Assembly: GCA_947389015.1 (NCBI GenBank)
Contig: CANDVA010000002.1
Location: 62,001-126,000 of the forward strand
Length of the DNA: 64,000 bases
Direction: 5' to 3'
Source of the DNA: an uncultured Clostridia bacterium
GTDB lineage: Bacteria; Bacillota; Clostridia; Oscillospirales; Ruminococcaceae
The translations under genes and the position numbers were made by a program. Under the pieces are notes generated by a model, which saw only the letters and a list, made by a program, of their open reading frames with translations, searched no databases and was not told the origin of the DNA. Positions 11,601-19,837 of this stretch are shown in pieces. How positions within the stretch are numbered: position 1 is the stretch's first letter; each line of letters opens with the position of its first letter.

Positions 11601-11759
11601 GATAATAAAGAGCTCGCGAATATCCCGATACTCGCGATGACCGCAAACGCGTTTGAGGAGGATAAGCAGCTGGCGATAGACAGCGGAATGGACGGACATA
11701 TCGCCAAGCCGATCGACGTAGGCAAGCTTATGGCGACCTTGGATAAACTGATAACCTGA
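8634..11759 (+). CDS. Hybrid sensor histidine kinase with PAS domains and two receiver domains
   Basis: 1041 aa; PAS-like segments, HisKA FLSNMSHDIRTPMNAIVGF, HATPase GTGLGMAITKNIVDMM, REC ALVIDDDFN and RILLAEDNELNQ...LILMDVQMPIMNGYE. Confidence 0.94.
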   Translation: MYHCRIRFYFTGRHPEIYTIIKGFAPPENFSYDFIESEKPDPAEVAEANVIFANYSDYSSVEELKNTFANRNRNAELIVLAEKNIFAEDLSFVKDVWTLPLSENEIKFRFSRCLERFKYEVDCWQTKQYLDRTINNIPILVWFKTKDGVHEKVNDSFCKTVNKTREQVEGQRHAYIWDVEEDDPACIESERIVMETRRTCVSEEMIKTGDGDRLLTTYKSPLYDLDGSVMGTVGVAVDITKERAYEAEITRKNASLEKVFTSIDCGVLCHSLDGKRIISVNDAALKILGYKSRDELVSSGFDMVADSVLEDDKPRLRERIMALKEEGDSISVEYGVRHKNGDVLHIMGNVKILKANGELFYQRFLLDVTEQKNREREFERKQAELVQALGVDYNLICFFNIDTGMGQALRAHDCAYHVLSRVFSGNLNLTLCIERYIGECVLEEDKELLRNAVSRGNLIKELSEKETFHINYRTMCGNTMRYFQMKAVRAGEWPSDGRSIVLGFRSVDDEIRAEMEKKELLEDALMQANRANKAKSVFLSNMSHDIRTPMNAIVGFTSLAISHIDQKERVEEYLKKIATSGSHLLSLINDVLDMSRIESGKMRLEEKPCSLPEILHGLRNILQADIHNKQLELFIDTVNVYDEDIFCDKLRLNQVLLNLLSNAVKYTGAGGKITVRIAEIAGAPEGFANYEFTIKDTGIGMSKEFVEHIFEPFERERNSTISGIQGTGLGMAITKNIVDMMNGTIEVTSEQNVGTECKVSFMFKLNAEEKRPQVIDEFKDCRALVIDDDFNTCDSVSFMLQQLGLRAEWTLSGKEAVLRSRQACSRGDNFSVYIVDCFLPDMNGIEVVRRIRKETSANVPIIVLTAYDWTEFEEEAREAGVSAFCSKPLFLSELRNCLNMIVGAAAENDNLPDRIRTGRILLAEDNELNQEIAVAILTEAGFEVEVAENGSVAVDMLSKSEAGYYKLILMDVQMPIMNGYEATKKIRALDNKELANIPILAMTANAFEEDKQLAIDSGMDGHIAKPIDVGKLMATLDKLIT

Positions 11760-11777
11760 ACTTAATATAAAGTAGTA

Positions 11778-11814
11778 CGCGGTGTCGGACACATACCCGA
11801 CACCGCGATTTTTA
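11778..11814. terminator. Bidirectional terminator between hybrid kinase and pilT
   Basis: CGCGGTGTCGG-acacata-CCGACACCGCG followed by attttta. Confidence 0.8.
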
Positions 11815-11841
11815 TACGTTTTTTTCGGTTGCAGACAGTTA

Positions 11842-12891
11842 TCAGTTCAGCATTTTCTTCTCCATTTCCACGGGGTTGTTGGAATATTCCATAGCGGTCT
11901 GATAAGTGATCTTTCCTGACTTATACAGCCTGTGGAGACTCTCGATAAGCGTCTGCATACCCTGCAAGGTACTGCCTTGCATCGTACTCTCCATCTGCGC
12001 GATCTTATTGGAGCGGATAAGATTCTTGATAGCGTCCGAGCCGAGCATTACCTCGACAGCCGCGCAGCGCGACTTGTTATCGGAAGCGGGAACGAGCGTC
12101 TGCGCGATGATACCCTGTATCATATTCGCGAGCTGAGTGCGCACCTGCTCCTGCGCGTGCGACGGACAAACGTCGATGATACGGTCGATAGTCTGCGCTG
12201 CGGAGCTTGTATGCAGCGTGCCGAATACCAAGTGTCCTGTCTCTGCGGCGGTCATAGCGAGCGAAATGGTCTCGTAGTCTCTCATTTCGCCGATAAGTAT
12301 AACGTCCGGATCCTCACGCAGCGCGCTTCTCAGCGCGTAATCGAACGACGGGACGTCGCGTCCTATCTCGCGCTGGTGAATAGTCGCCTTCATCTGGTCG
12401 TAGCGGTACTCGATAGGATCCTCGATAGTGATGATATGACACGCACGGGTCTCGTTGATATGCTGTATCATAGCCGCAAGGGTGGTGGACTTACCCGCGC
12501 CCGTAGGACCCGTAACAAGTACAAGCCCCCTGCGCTTTTTCGCGAGATCGAGAAGAACGTTCGGCATACCGAGCTGAACCAATGTCGGTATCTCCGCGTT
12601 AAGCAAACGTATCGAGCATGCAAGCCTACCGCTCTGATGGAACACATTTACACGCTGTCTCGCGCCGTTTTTAAGCTCGAACGAAAAGTCTATGTCTTTG
12701 CCCTCGGCAAGCATCTTCTCCTGCTCTGCCGAAAGAATTGAAACGATAGTGCGGTGAACTACCTGATCGGAGAGCTCGGTAAATCTGCAAAGCTCGCCGT
12801 TCACGCGGATAACGGTAGGCGCTCCGACCGTCAGATGAATATCGGAAGCGCCCATGGAGCGTGCCTGCATTATAAATTCTTCAAACGTCAT
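11842..12891 (-). CDS. pilT: Type IV pilus twitching motility ATPase PilT
   Basis: GPTGAGKSTTLAAMI Walker A, ITIEDPIEY, REDPDVILIGEMRD, GTLHTSSA. Confidence 0.93.
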   Translation of the reverse strand: MTFEEFIMQARSMGASDIHLTVGAPTVIRVNGELCRFTELSDQVVHRTIVSILSAEQEKMLAEGKDIDFSFELKNGARQRVNVFHQSGRLACSIRLLNAEIPTLVQLGMPNVLLDLAKKRRGLVLVTGPTGAGKSTTLAAMIQHINETRACHIITIEDPIEYRYDQMKATIHQREIGRDVPSFDYALRSALREDPDVILIGEMRDYETISLAMTAAETGHLVFGTLHTSSAAQTIDRIIDVCPSHAQEQVRTQLANMIQGIIAQTLVPASDNKSRCAAVEVMLGSDAIKNLIRSNKIAQMESTMQGSTLQGMQTLIESLHRLYKSGKITYQTAMEYSNNPVEMEKKMLN

Positions 12892-12912
12892 AACAAAACT
12901 CCTTATCTGTCC

Positions 12913-13458
12913 TTACTTAATCTTGAACTGAATTCCGCTCGCGGAAAAATAAACCTCGTCCGAGGAGTTGGCGATACGCTGATTAACACGTCCTACGATC
13001 TCCCTGTACGCCGCGAGGTATCCGTCTTCTGGGATAACGGAGAAGCCCGTCTCAAGGGTGATGATCATCACGTTTCCGCGATTCTCGGCGACCTTGCCGC
13101 GCACCGCCGAGATATCGTCAATAATGCGTTTTTCGACAGCTTTCTTTTCAGCGTCATCGGGAGCTTTTCTATCGGGGAGCGTGTCCTTCATTACCATTCG
13201 CACATACGAGGAAACGCTGTCGAAGATGACGAACTTATGATCCTTCACCTCGTCGACGGGCGACAAGCTGTGAGAGCTTAAGATATCCCACTCCACGCCG
13301 TTTTTGTTATTGTCGAACTCAATTCGGTTACGGATATCCGCATCGACCTCCTCCCCCATTCTAAGGTAGAGGACGTAATCAAAAGCCGCGAAACCCGTGA
13401 CCGCGTAACGCGACTTGCCGCTTGCCGCGCCGCCAGTGATAAGTATAGATTTGGACAT
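12913..13458 (-). CDS. CobU-like P-loop protein (cobinamide kinase/guanylyltransferase family)
   Basis: SILITGGAASGKSRYA P-loop and CobU-like layout; the usual guanylylated-His segment is not evident. Confidence 0.7.
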   Translation of the reverse strand: MSKSILITGGAASGKSRYAVTGFAAFDYVLYLRMGEEVDADIRNRIEFDNNKNGVEWDILSSHSLSPVDEVKDHKFVIFDSVSSYVRMVMKDTLPDRKAPDDAEKKAVEKRIIDDISAVRGKVAENRGNVMIITLETGFSVIPEDGYLAAYREIVGRVNQRIANSSDEVYFSASGIQFKIK

Positions 13459-13615
13459 AGCTTTTTTCCTTTCACCTAAAAATTTTTATGCTGATTCAAT
13501 TATACCACATATTTAACAAAAAGTAAAGAGTTTGTTGAAATATTTTTTGCGAAAAAACAAAAATAAGCGCAGTAAACCCGCGACAGCCTCCGCGCGAAGC
13601 GAGGAATAAAAATTT

Positions 13616-13649
13616 TTCCGCAAGCCTTTTTACAAAAAGGCTTGCGGAA
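13616..13649. repeat. Perfect 16-bp-stem hairpin in intergenic hairpin chain
   Basis: ttccgcaagccttttt-ac-aaaaaggcttgcggaa. Confidence 0.85.
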
Positions 13650-13797
13650 TGCAGAGGCAGCGCCTCCGCGTAGGCTTAGGCACTCCTTAAGTGTTGTGAT
13701 AATGCGCGGCTTTTTGCTTGTTTTTCGATGCAAAACCTAATTGCCATTAAAGCAATTCGAGCAAAAAACGCCGAAAACTTCGGCTTCTCCGAAGTTC

Positions 13798-13992
13798 AGC
13801 GCACCGCCGCAAAGCGGCGAAACAAAAAATGCGCTAAAAGTGCTTGGAAAAAACAAGGGCACCTATGCCGCGTTTTATCCAAATCGGTGATTTTGCCAAC
13901 AGACAAAGTCACCGATAAATCACTTTTTATGCCGGTGGCGGAAAAACTGATCCGCGCTCCGAGCAACACCTTACCGATATAAATTCTGATTT
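13798..13992 (+). repeat. Dispersed intergenic repeat (copy A; inverted relative to copy B)
   Basis: ccaaatcggtgattttgccaacagacaaagtcaccgataaatcacttttt.tgccggtggcggaaaaact...ataaattctgatttac matches reverse complement of 37122-37330. Confidence 0.85.
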
Positions 13993-13995
13993 ACA

Positions 13996-14622
13996 CTAAC
14001 TCCGTGAGATCAACAGCTCCGCGAAATACTCCGCTGCATACGGATTGCGGATCAGAAGCGGACCTATGATATGCGTACCGTAGAAATTACCGACATGAAT
14101 TCCCTCGGCAGCCGCGTCCTTTGGACTGTTGCCCGCGCCCTGCTTTACCGTGAAAAGAGGATTTTTAATGCCGTAAACGCCGCTTGCCTTGTTGACGAAG
14201 CCGATAAGCTCACGCCCTTCAAACCCGACGACGCTGTCGGTGACGATACGCTCCGAACCCTCTTCGGTGATGAAATCGAACAGCCCGAGCCCCTCGTGTA
14301 CCTTTTTGTCGCGGTCGGTGATCTTTCTGCCGAACATCTCAAACGAGTTTCCCGTCGCGAGTATCACCGCGCCGCCGTCAACAACGCCCTTGAACGCGTC
14401 CCCGTAATTACGCAGATACTCCAGCGCCGCTTTCTGGCTGCGCTCCGTGCCCGAGCCGATATAGATGAAATCGAATTCCGAAAAGTACAGATTATCACCG
14501 ACGGAACGCCGAACGATCTCGACCTCCGCGCCCTTTTGCATGAGAGCGCGTTCCAGCGCGAGAACGTTCGCGTAGTCGCCGTAGAGGTTCATAAGATCAT
14601 GAAACAAATGCAGGATTTTCAT
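13996..14622 (-). CDS. gatD: GatD-like glutamine amidotransferase (MurT partner)
   Basis: MKILHLFHDLMNLYGDYANVLALERAL...; directly downstream of murT; GTHIIGPLLIRNP retained. Confidence 0.82.
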   Translation of the reverse strand: MKILHLFHDLMNLYGDYANVLALERALMQKGAEVEIVRRSVGDNLYFSEFDFIYIGSGTERSQKAALEYLRNYGDAFKGVVDGGAVILATGNSFEMFGRKITDRDKKVHEGLGLFDFITEEGSERIVTDSVVGFEGRELIGFVNKASGVYGIKNPLFTVKQGAGNSPKDAAAEGIHVGNFYGTHIIGPLLIRNPYAAEYFAELLISRS

Positions 14623-14634
14623 ATGCCCACTCCT

Positions 14635-15960
14635 TTACTTTACCGTGACCTTAGACAGGAACTTCGCCTTATCCGAAAAACAGGTAACCGTGTACAGCCG
14701 CGTGTGCTTTTTCGCGGCTATCTCGTTCACAGCCGCCTCGATATCGGTCATTGCCGTGATCTTTTCGGGCGGAATGTCGGTATAGGAGAAACGCGTTTCG
14801 AGATCGTGAGCGTGCGCACCCAACAGATAAATGTGCTCCACACAAAGCGCGTTCAGCAGCTCGAAATCTATATCCCACAGCCAGCTTATCTCTCCCGTGG
14901 AATAACGGCGGCTCACCGCGTCAACAATAATGATGACCCCGCACGGCTCGTCCCGTCCGATAATATAGCGTATCGACTGATCGTAGGAGACGGAATTCTC
15001 GTGCTTGGAAACGAGGAACGTGCCCTCGCTCTCGCCGAGAGTGTACTCGACGACGCGTCCGCTTTTCAATACGTAATCGCTGATATCCGCGGAAATGCTC
15101 TCGGGAGCGATCCCCGACTGCGCGCACGCCGCAAAGCACGCGAGGATATTGTAAACGTTGTAAATGCTCTTAAAGCTCAGTGTTATATCATATTTGCCGT
15201 TTATGGTGATAACGCCGTTATCCAGATCGGCGTTTGTAACCGTGAACTCGGTCTCATGCTTACAATGACCGCAGTTATCGCAGATATAGCCGCCTATATG
15301 GTTATAGTGACGGTAATTGTAGCGCATACGGCTCTTGCAGACGGGGCAGAACGCGCCGTCGTCGTATACCGAGGTGTTTTCGGCGGTGGAAAATGTCTGC
15401 TTGTCCATACCGAACCAAACGACGTTTTTGTGATCGCTGCCGAGCTGTGAGATCAGGGGATCGTCGGCGTTGAGGATAAGAGTGCAGTCGTCGGTAACGC
15501 TCTCGCGGATCGCCTCGTATACCCATTCGGGATGACCGTTTCGTGTGAGCTGATCGCGGTACAGATTGGTAATAACATAGTGTGTAGGTGAGAAATATCT
15601 GTATGTGAGCTTTGCGTAGCGCTCATCTGTCTCCAGAACGAGAACGTCACCCTTGAAGCGTCCGCCGAGCGTACAGTTGGACAGTATGACCGCAGCGATA
15701 CCGCAGTCAAGATTTGACCCCTCCTTGTTAGAGATGACGCGTTTTCCCTGCTTACGCAAAATATGCGTGATCATCTCGACGGTAGAGGTCTTGCCGTTGC
15801 TGCCCGTAACGGCTATCACCATATCAGGCAGCCTTATCTTGGACAGTATATCGGGATACATTTTCAGCGCGATCTCTCCGGGTAAGCTCGAGCCGCGCCC
15901 TATCAGATGTCCCGCAAAATACGCAAGCCTGCACACTAATATGGTAAAGAACTTTCTCAT
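14635..15960 (-). CDS. murT: MurT-like Mur ligase (lipid II isoglutaminyl synthase subunit)
   Basis: AVTGSNGKTSTVEMI, Cys4 ribbon CPVCKSRMRY...YICDNCG, C-terminal MurT-type domain. Confidence 0.9.
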   Translation of the reverse strand: MRKFFTILVCRLAYFAGHLIGRGSSLPGEIALKMYPDILSKIRLPDMVIAVTGSNGKTSTVEMITHILRKQGKRVISNKEGSNLDCGIAAVILSNCTLGGRFKGDVLVLETDERYAKLTYRYFSPTHYVITNLYRDQLTRNGHPEWVYEAIRESVTDDCTLILNADDPLISQLGSDHKNVVWFGMDKQTFSTAENTSVYDDGAFCPVCKSRMRYNYRHYNHIGGYICDNCGHCKHETEFTVTNADLDNGVITINGKYDITLSFKSIYNVYNILACFAACAQSGIAPESISADISDYVLKSGRVVEYTLGESEGTFLVSKHENSVSYDQSIRYIIGRDEPCGVIIIVDAVSRRYSTGEISWLWDIDFELLNALCVEHIYLLGAHAHDLETRFSYTDIPPEKITAMTDIEAAVNEIAAKKHTRLYTVTCFSDKAKFLSKVTVK

Positions 15961-16119
15961 AATATATCTGACCCCTTCGGATAATAAAATCAAAACACTT
16001 TTTATTTTATCACAATATTTTCCTCATGTCAAGCGTAAAAGTAATTATAACGATAAAGTGACTGTTTGGTGAAATTTCGGAAAGAAATGTGAAACAGCAA
16101 GAAGATTGCGTGATAACGC

Positions 16120-16148
16120 TTGACAAAACCTTTTTTTGGTGATACTAT
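16120..16148 (+). promoter_or_regulatory. Promoter: TTGACA-17-TACTAT
   Basis: ttgaca aaacctttttttggtga tactat upstream of hemolysin III gene. Confidence 0.65.
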
Positions 16149-16170
16149 AAACTTGAAAGAAGTGATAGAT

Positions 16171-16836
16171 ATGAAAAACAACACAGCCGCGGTCGATATA
16201 ACCAAGAGATATACGCTCGGCGAGGAGATATTCAATTCGGTAACGCACGGCGTGGGCGGGCTGCTCGCGATAGCGGGAACGGCAGTTCTTATCGTGTTTG
16301 CGGCGGTTTATTCCGACGCGTGGGGAGTGGTGAGCTCCGCGGTATACGGCGCTTCGCTGATCGTTCTGTATACGATGTCGACGCTGTATCACGCGCTGAC
16401 GAACCGCAGGGCAAAGACATTTTTCCGTATAATGGATCACGATACCATATTTTTCCTGATAGCGGGAACGTATACGCCGATAACGCTTATTCCGCTCCGC
16501 GGAGCGCTCGGGTGGGTGCTGTTCGGCATTGTGTGGGGCGCGGCGATTCTCGGGATAGTGATGAATTCGGTCAACCTTGAAAAGTTCCGCAAGCCGTCCG
16601 TTATATGTTATGTCGCGATGGGATGGGTGGTCATCTTCGCGATAAAGCCCATGCTCGATAACTGCACGTCGCTCTCGCTGTGGTTTTTACTGATCGGAGG
16701 GCTGTGCTATACTGTCGGAATAATCTTTTACGCGATGAAGTCAAAGAAGTATTTCCATTCGATATGGCATATTTTCACGATCGCGGGAAGCGTGTTCCAT
16801 TATTTCTCGATATTGTCGATGATCGTAAGCAGATAA
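16171..16836 (+). CDS. Hemolysin III / PAQR family membrane protein
   Basis: EEIFNSVTHGVGGLLAIAG, STLYHALTNRRAKTFFRIMDHDTIFFLIAGTYTP. Confidence 0.93.
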   Translation: MKNNTAAVDITKRYTLGEEIFNSVTHGVGGLLAIAGTAVLIVFAAVYSDAWGVVSSAVYGASLIVLYTMSTLYHALTNRRAKTFFRIMDHDTIFFLIAGTYTPITLIPLRGALGWVLFGIVWGAAILGIVMNSVNLEKFRKPSVICYVAMGWVVIFAIKPMLDNCTSLSLWFLLIGGLCYTVGIIFYAMKSKKYFHSIWHIFTIAGSVFHYFSILSMIVSR

Positions 16837-16838
16837 AG

Positions 16839-16878
16839 AAACCGCCGCGCGGAGCGACTATCTCCGTGCGGCGGTTTT
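16839..16878. terminator. Bidirectional terminator
   Basis: aaccgccgcgcggag-cgactat-ctccgtgcggcggtttt. Confidence 0.8.
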
Positions 16879-16884
16879 AATTTT

Positions 16885-17934
16885 TTACACCGTTTCCATC
16901 TCCACGATCCTCGCCGAGCAGGTATCCATCATATTTATGCCGCAGGTAAGCGTAACGCTGTCGAAAGTGACGTTGACCTTCACAAAGCTCCCGTCGTCGG
17001 GGATCTCGGACATATCCGCGGTAACGTCTCCGTAGATGTTGCCCAGATAAACATGACCGTACTCATTCTCCCAATACATACCGTCGCGAGTGTTTATGCG
17101 CGGAAAGTGCGCAGTGCCGACGTCGGGATCGAAACGGTAGCTCATAACCGGCATAGTACACTCGCACCCGCTCGGAACAAAGATGATATCGCCCGTCATT
17201 ATCGAGTACTCGTCCTCCGCGGCGATACACATATACCCCGTCATAGTGACCTCGCCCTCGAACACCGCCATACCGCCCATAAAATATATCTCGGGAAACC
17301 CGAGCTCAGAGCCGAGCTTGACGGAGCCGTCGCCGAGGGTATACTCCGTACTGTCAAGACCGTGCGCGAAATTCACCTGCGCCTCGGTCAGCGTAAGCCC
17401 GCAGAAAGTATCACCGACGGAAACGCGCTTGTAGTCCTTTTTCGGCGCTTCGGAGATATCGGTGAACCGTACCGTTTCGCCGTCGAAAACGTCCTCGTTG
17501 TCATAGCTCGTGCGGCAGATACCAGACGGCTCGGCGAGGTAAACAAAACCATCGCAAACGACACCCGAGAAATTATCCTCGGAGAACGTCTCGGGATCGC
17601 CGTCCGTGCCGTCGTTTGAGAAAATCATGGTCAGCTCCGAGCGGCGGATAACATCGCCCGCCGGTCCCACAAGGAACGTCTCATCGGGATCGTCCGTCTG
17701 CTTCGAGCTCTCGGGTTCGGAGGTCTGCGGAGCGCTCTCCGACGAGCTTTTGCTGCTGTTCTCGGAATTGCTCTCGTGAGTGCTTTCCGATATTGAGCCG
17801 CCGTTATCCGTGCTCCGCGTCGCGGAGCTGTCGGTAATACTTGACACCGAGCTGTCCGAGCTCGGTTCGTCATTTGCGCAGCCCGTAAGAACCGCAGCGA
17901 GAAGCAGCGCTAAAATTATTCTGTACTTTTTCAT
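16885..17934 (-). CDS. Ser-rich lipoprotein (paralogue of 32586-33560)
   Basis: Lipobox ILALLLAAVLTGC, Ser/Glu/Thr-rich linker; GEVTMTGYM...FVPSG motif shared with second copy. Confidence 0.8.
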   Translation of the reverse strand: MKKYRIILALLLAAVLTGCANDEPSSDSSVSSITDSSATRSTDNGGSISESTHESNSENSSKSSSESAPQTSEPESSKQTDDPDETFLVGPAGDVIRRSELTMIFSNDGTDGDPETFSEDNFSGVVCDGFVYLAEPSGICRTSYDNEDVFDGETVRFTDISEAPKKDYKRVSVGDTFCGLTLTEAQVNFAHGLDSTEYTLGDGSVKLGSELGFPEIYFMGGMAVFEGEVTMTGYMCIAAEDEYSIMTGDIIFVPSGCECTMPVMSYRFDPDVGTAHFPRINTRDGMYWENEYGHVYLGNIYGDVTADMSEIPDDGSFVKVNVTFDSVTLTCGINMMDTCSARIVEMETV

Positions 17935-18145
17935 AAAATACTCCTGTCGTTTTTTATATGGTTTACGATTGGTTAAAATACATTATTTACAAATACTTTA
18001 TCAACCAACCGAAAACCGTAAATCTTTTAACGGATCAAGCCCTATGCCCAAGCAGTATAGCGTTTGAACGGCATGCGGATGCCGATTTTGACCAAAGCCA
18101 CAAAAGTGCACAAAAAAACCGCTAATATTTTGTTGAAAAAAGAAC

Positions 18146-18174
18146 TTTACAAATAATGAATAATAACTTAAAAT
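18146..18174 (+). promoter_or_regulatory. Promoter of LacI-family gene: TTTACA-17-TAAAAT
   Basis: tttaca aataatgaataataact taaaat. Confidence 0.55.
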
Positions 18175-18226
18175 ATAGTAAGAGGATACTTTTGTTTTCC
18201 ATGCCGCTGAAAGGAAATTGCACACA

Positions 18227-19252
18227 ATGATCAAAAAATCTGTTACCATGAGCGACATCGCCAAAGCAATGGGCGTCAGCACCGTTACCGTCTCAAAGGC
18301 GCTCGGCGACCGCGAGGGCGTGTCTGAGGCGCTCCGTGAACGTATCAAGCAGAAAGCCACCGAAATGGGCTACCGCACTCACACGGGCGGTCACGCGCAG
18401 AACGACGGGCTTACCTATAATATAGGCGTTGTCGTCGCGAAACGCTTTATCGGCGAACCGTCGGCGTTCTATTGGATAATGTACAGATATCTTGTCGAGC
18501 TGCTGCAAAAGCAGAACTACTACGGAATGCTTGAGGTAGTCGAAGACGGAGCGGACGGCTCGTGTGAGATACCGAATTCCGTGCGCGACCGCAAGGTCGA
18601 CGGGCTTATCCTGCTCGGTCAGTTCTCCGACGAATACATTGACAAGCTTATGCGGTATTATATCCCTACCGTATTCCTCGATTTTTACGGCAGCCGCGAC
18701 GACGCGGACACCGTACTTTCCGACAACTTCTACGGTGCGTATATCCTCACCGCGCACCTTATCGCCAACGGACACCGCCGCATAGGCTTTCTCGGCAGTA
18801 TAGGCAGCACGTCGAGCATTCAGGACAGATACCTCGGCTATTACAAGGCGCTCCTTGAGAACCGTCTGCCGCTCCGTCAGGATTGGATAATAAGCGACCG
18901 CTCTCACGAGGGAGAGATACACAAGTCGTTCGAGCTTCCCAAAGATCTTCCGACGGCGTTCGTATGCAACTGCGACGAGAGCGCGTTCAAGCTCGTAGGT
19001 CAGCTTCGTGACATGGGTCTGCGCATACCCGACGATATCTCCGTGGCGGGCTACGACAATCACGTTTACTCGACCATGTGCCGACCGCACCTCACCACCA
19101 TGGACGTAAATAGTCGTCAGATGGCGTCCGAGGCGGTCGACATAATTCTTCACAAAATACGCGACGGCAGCTACAAGCGCGGCAGAACGCTTGTAATGGG
19201 CAAGCTTGTCCTCCGCGACAGCGTAAAAGATCTGCGCGTCATAAACGAATAA
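18227..19252 (+). CDS. LacI-family transcriptional regulator
   Basis: VTMSDIAKAMGVSTVTVSKALGDREGVSEALRERI; periplasmic-binding-like effector domain. Confidence 0.93.
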   Translation: MIKKSVTMSDIAKAMGVSTVTVSKALGDREGVSEALRERIKQKATEMGYRTHTGGHAQNDGLTYNIGVVVAKRFIGEPSAFYWIMYRYLVELLQKQNYYGMLEVVEDGADGSCEIPNSVRDRKVDGLILLGQFSDEYIDKLMRYYIPTVFLDFYGSRDDADTVLSDNFYGAYILTAHLIANGHRRIGFLGSIGSTSSIQDRYLGYYKALLENRLPLRQDWIISDRSHEGEIHKSFELPKDLPTAFVCNCDESAFKLVGQLRDMGLRIPDDISVAGYDNHVYSTMCRPHLTTMDVNSRQMASEAVDIILHKIRDGSYKRGRTLVMGKLVLRDSVKDLRVINE

Positions 19253-19256
19253 TCAC

Positions 19257-19281
19257 GAGCCGCGGCACTGTCGCGGCTTTT
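19257..19281 (+). terminator. Terminator after LacI regulator
   Basis: gagccgcg-gcactgt-cgcggctttt. Confidence 0.6.
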
Positions 19282-19341
19282 CCGCGCGCAAAAACAAGCC
19301 GAGCGGCTCTCCCGGGGAGGAAAAGCCGCGGATCGTTATGT

Positions 19342-19764
19342 TTACTTGTTCATTCGCTTGATTGCAAGCTCTATCGCCATAATGGAATCGTTCACGTCGG
19401 TGATATTCTCGACTGCCGTCTCAAGCGGATGCGTACCGTCCTTAGCGTCGTTGAGTATCTCGGGAACGACTTCGCCCGCGTTTACGGTGACGTTGTTCTC
19501 CTCAAGCAGCTCCTTAGCGGGCTGACTGATAACGTCCGCATATATCTCGCGAACTCCGAGAATGATATGCAGGAACGCCGCCGCTCTGCCTACCACCTTA
19601 TCGCAAAGCCTCCAGCCAGTGTACTTATTTCCGCTGTACAGCCAGTCCAGCAGCGGCTGCAAGCCCTTGTCCTTGCTCTTGAACATAATATTGTCCAGTG
19701 TGATAACGCAGGTGTACCCCTCAAAAATCATTGCTTCTTTAGCTCTTTCAAGATCCTGATGCAT
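19342..19764 (-). CDS. DUF1893-like small protein
   Basis: 140 aa; DLERAKEAMIFEGYTCVITLDNIMFKSKDKGLQPLLDWL resembles DUF1893. Confidence 0.7.
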   Translation of the reverse strand: MHQDLERAKEAMIFEGYTCVITLDNIMFKSKDKGLQPLLDWLYSGNKYTGWRLCDKVVGRAAAFLHIILGVREIYADVISQPAKELLEENNVTVNAGEVVPEILNDAKDGTHPLETAVENITDVNDSIMAIELAIKRMNK

Positions 19765-19837
19765 AATATTGCCTCCTTATTTTAAAATCAAATTGCGCAC
19801 CGTGCAGACCGAGCATCTGTGCGCTGCCAACCGTCAG

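Noticed and set aside
13728-13982. 84-aa plus-strand ORF within the intergenic hairpin chain
   Set aside because: Lies entirely in the repeat region built of palindromes; no RBS and not protein-like.
13560-13992. CRISPR array
   Set aside because: Hairpins are heterogeneous and not regularly spaced direct repeats; no cas genes in the window.
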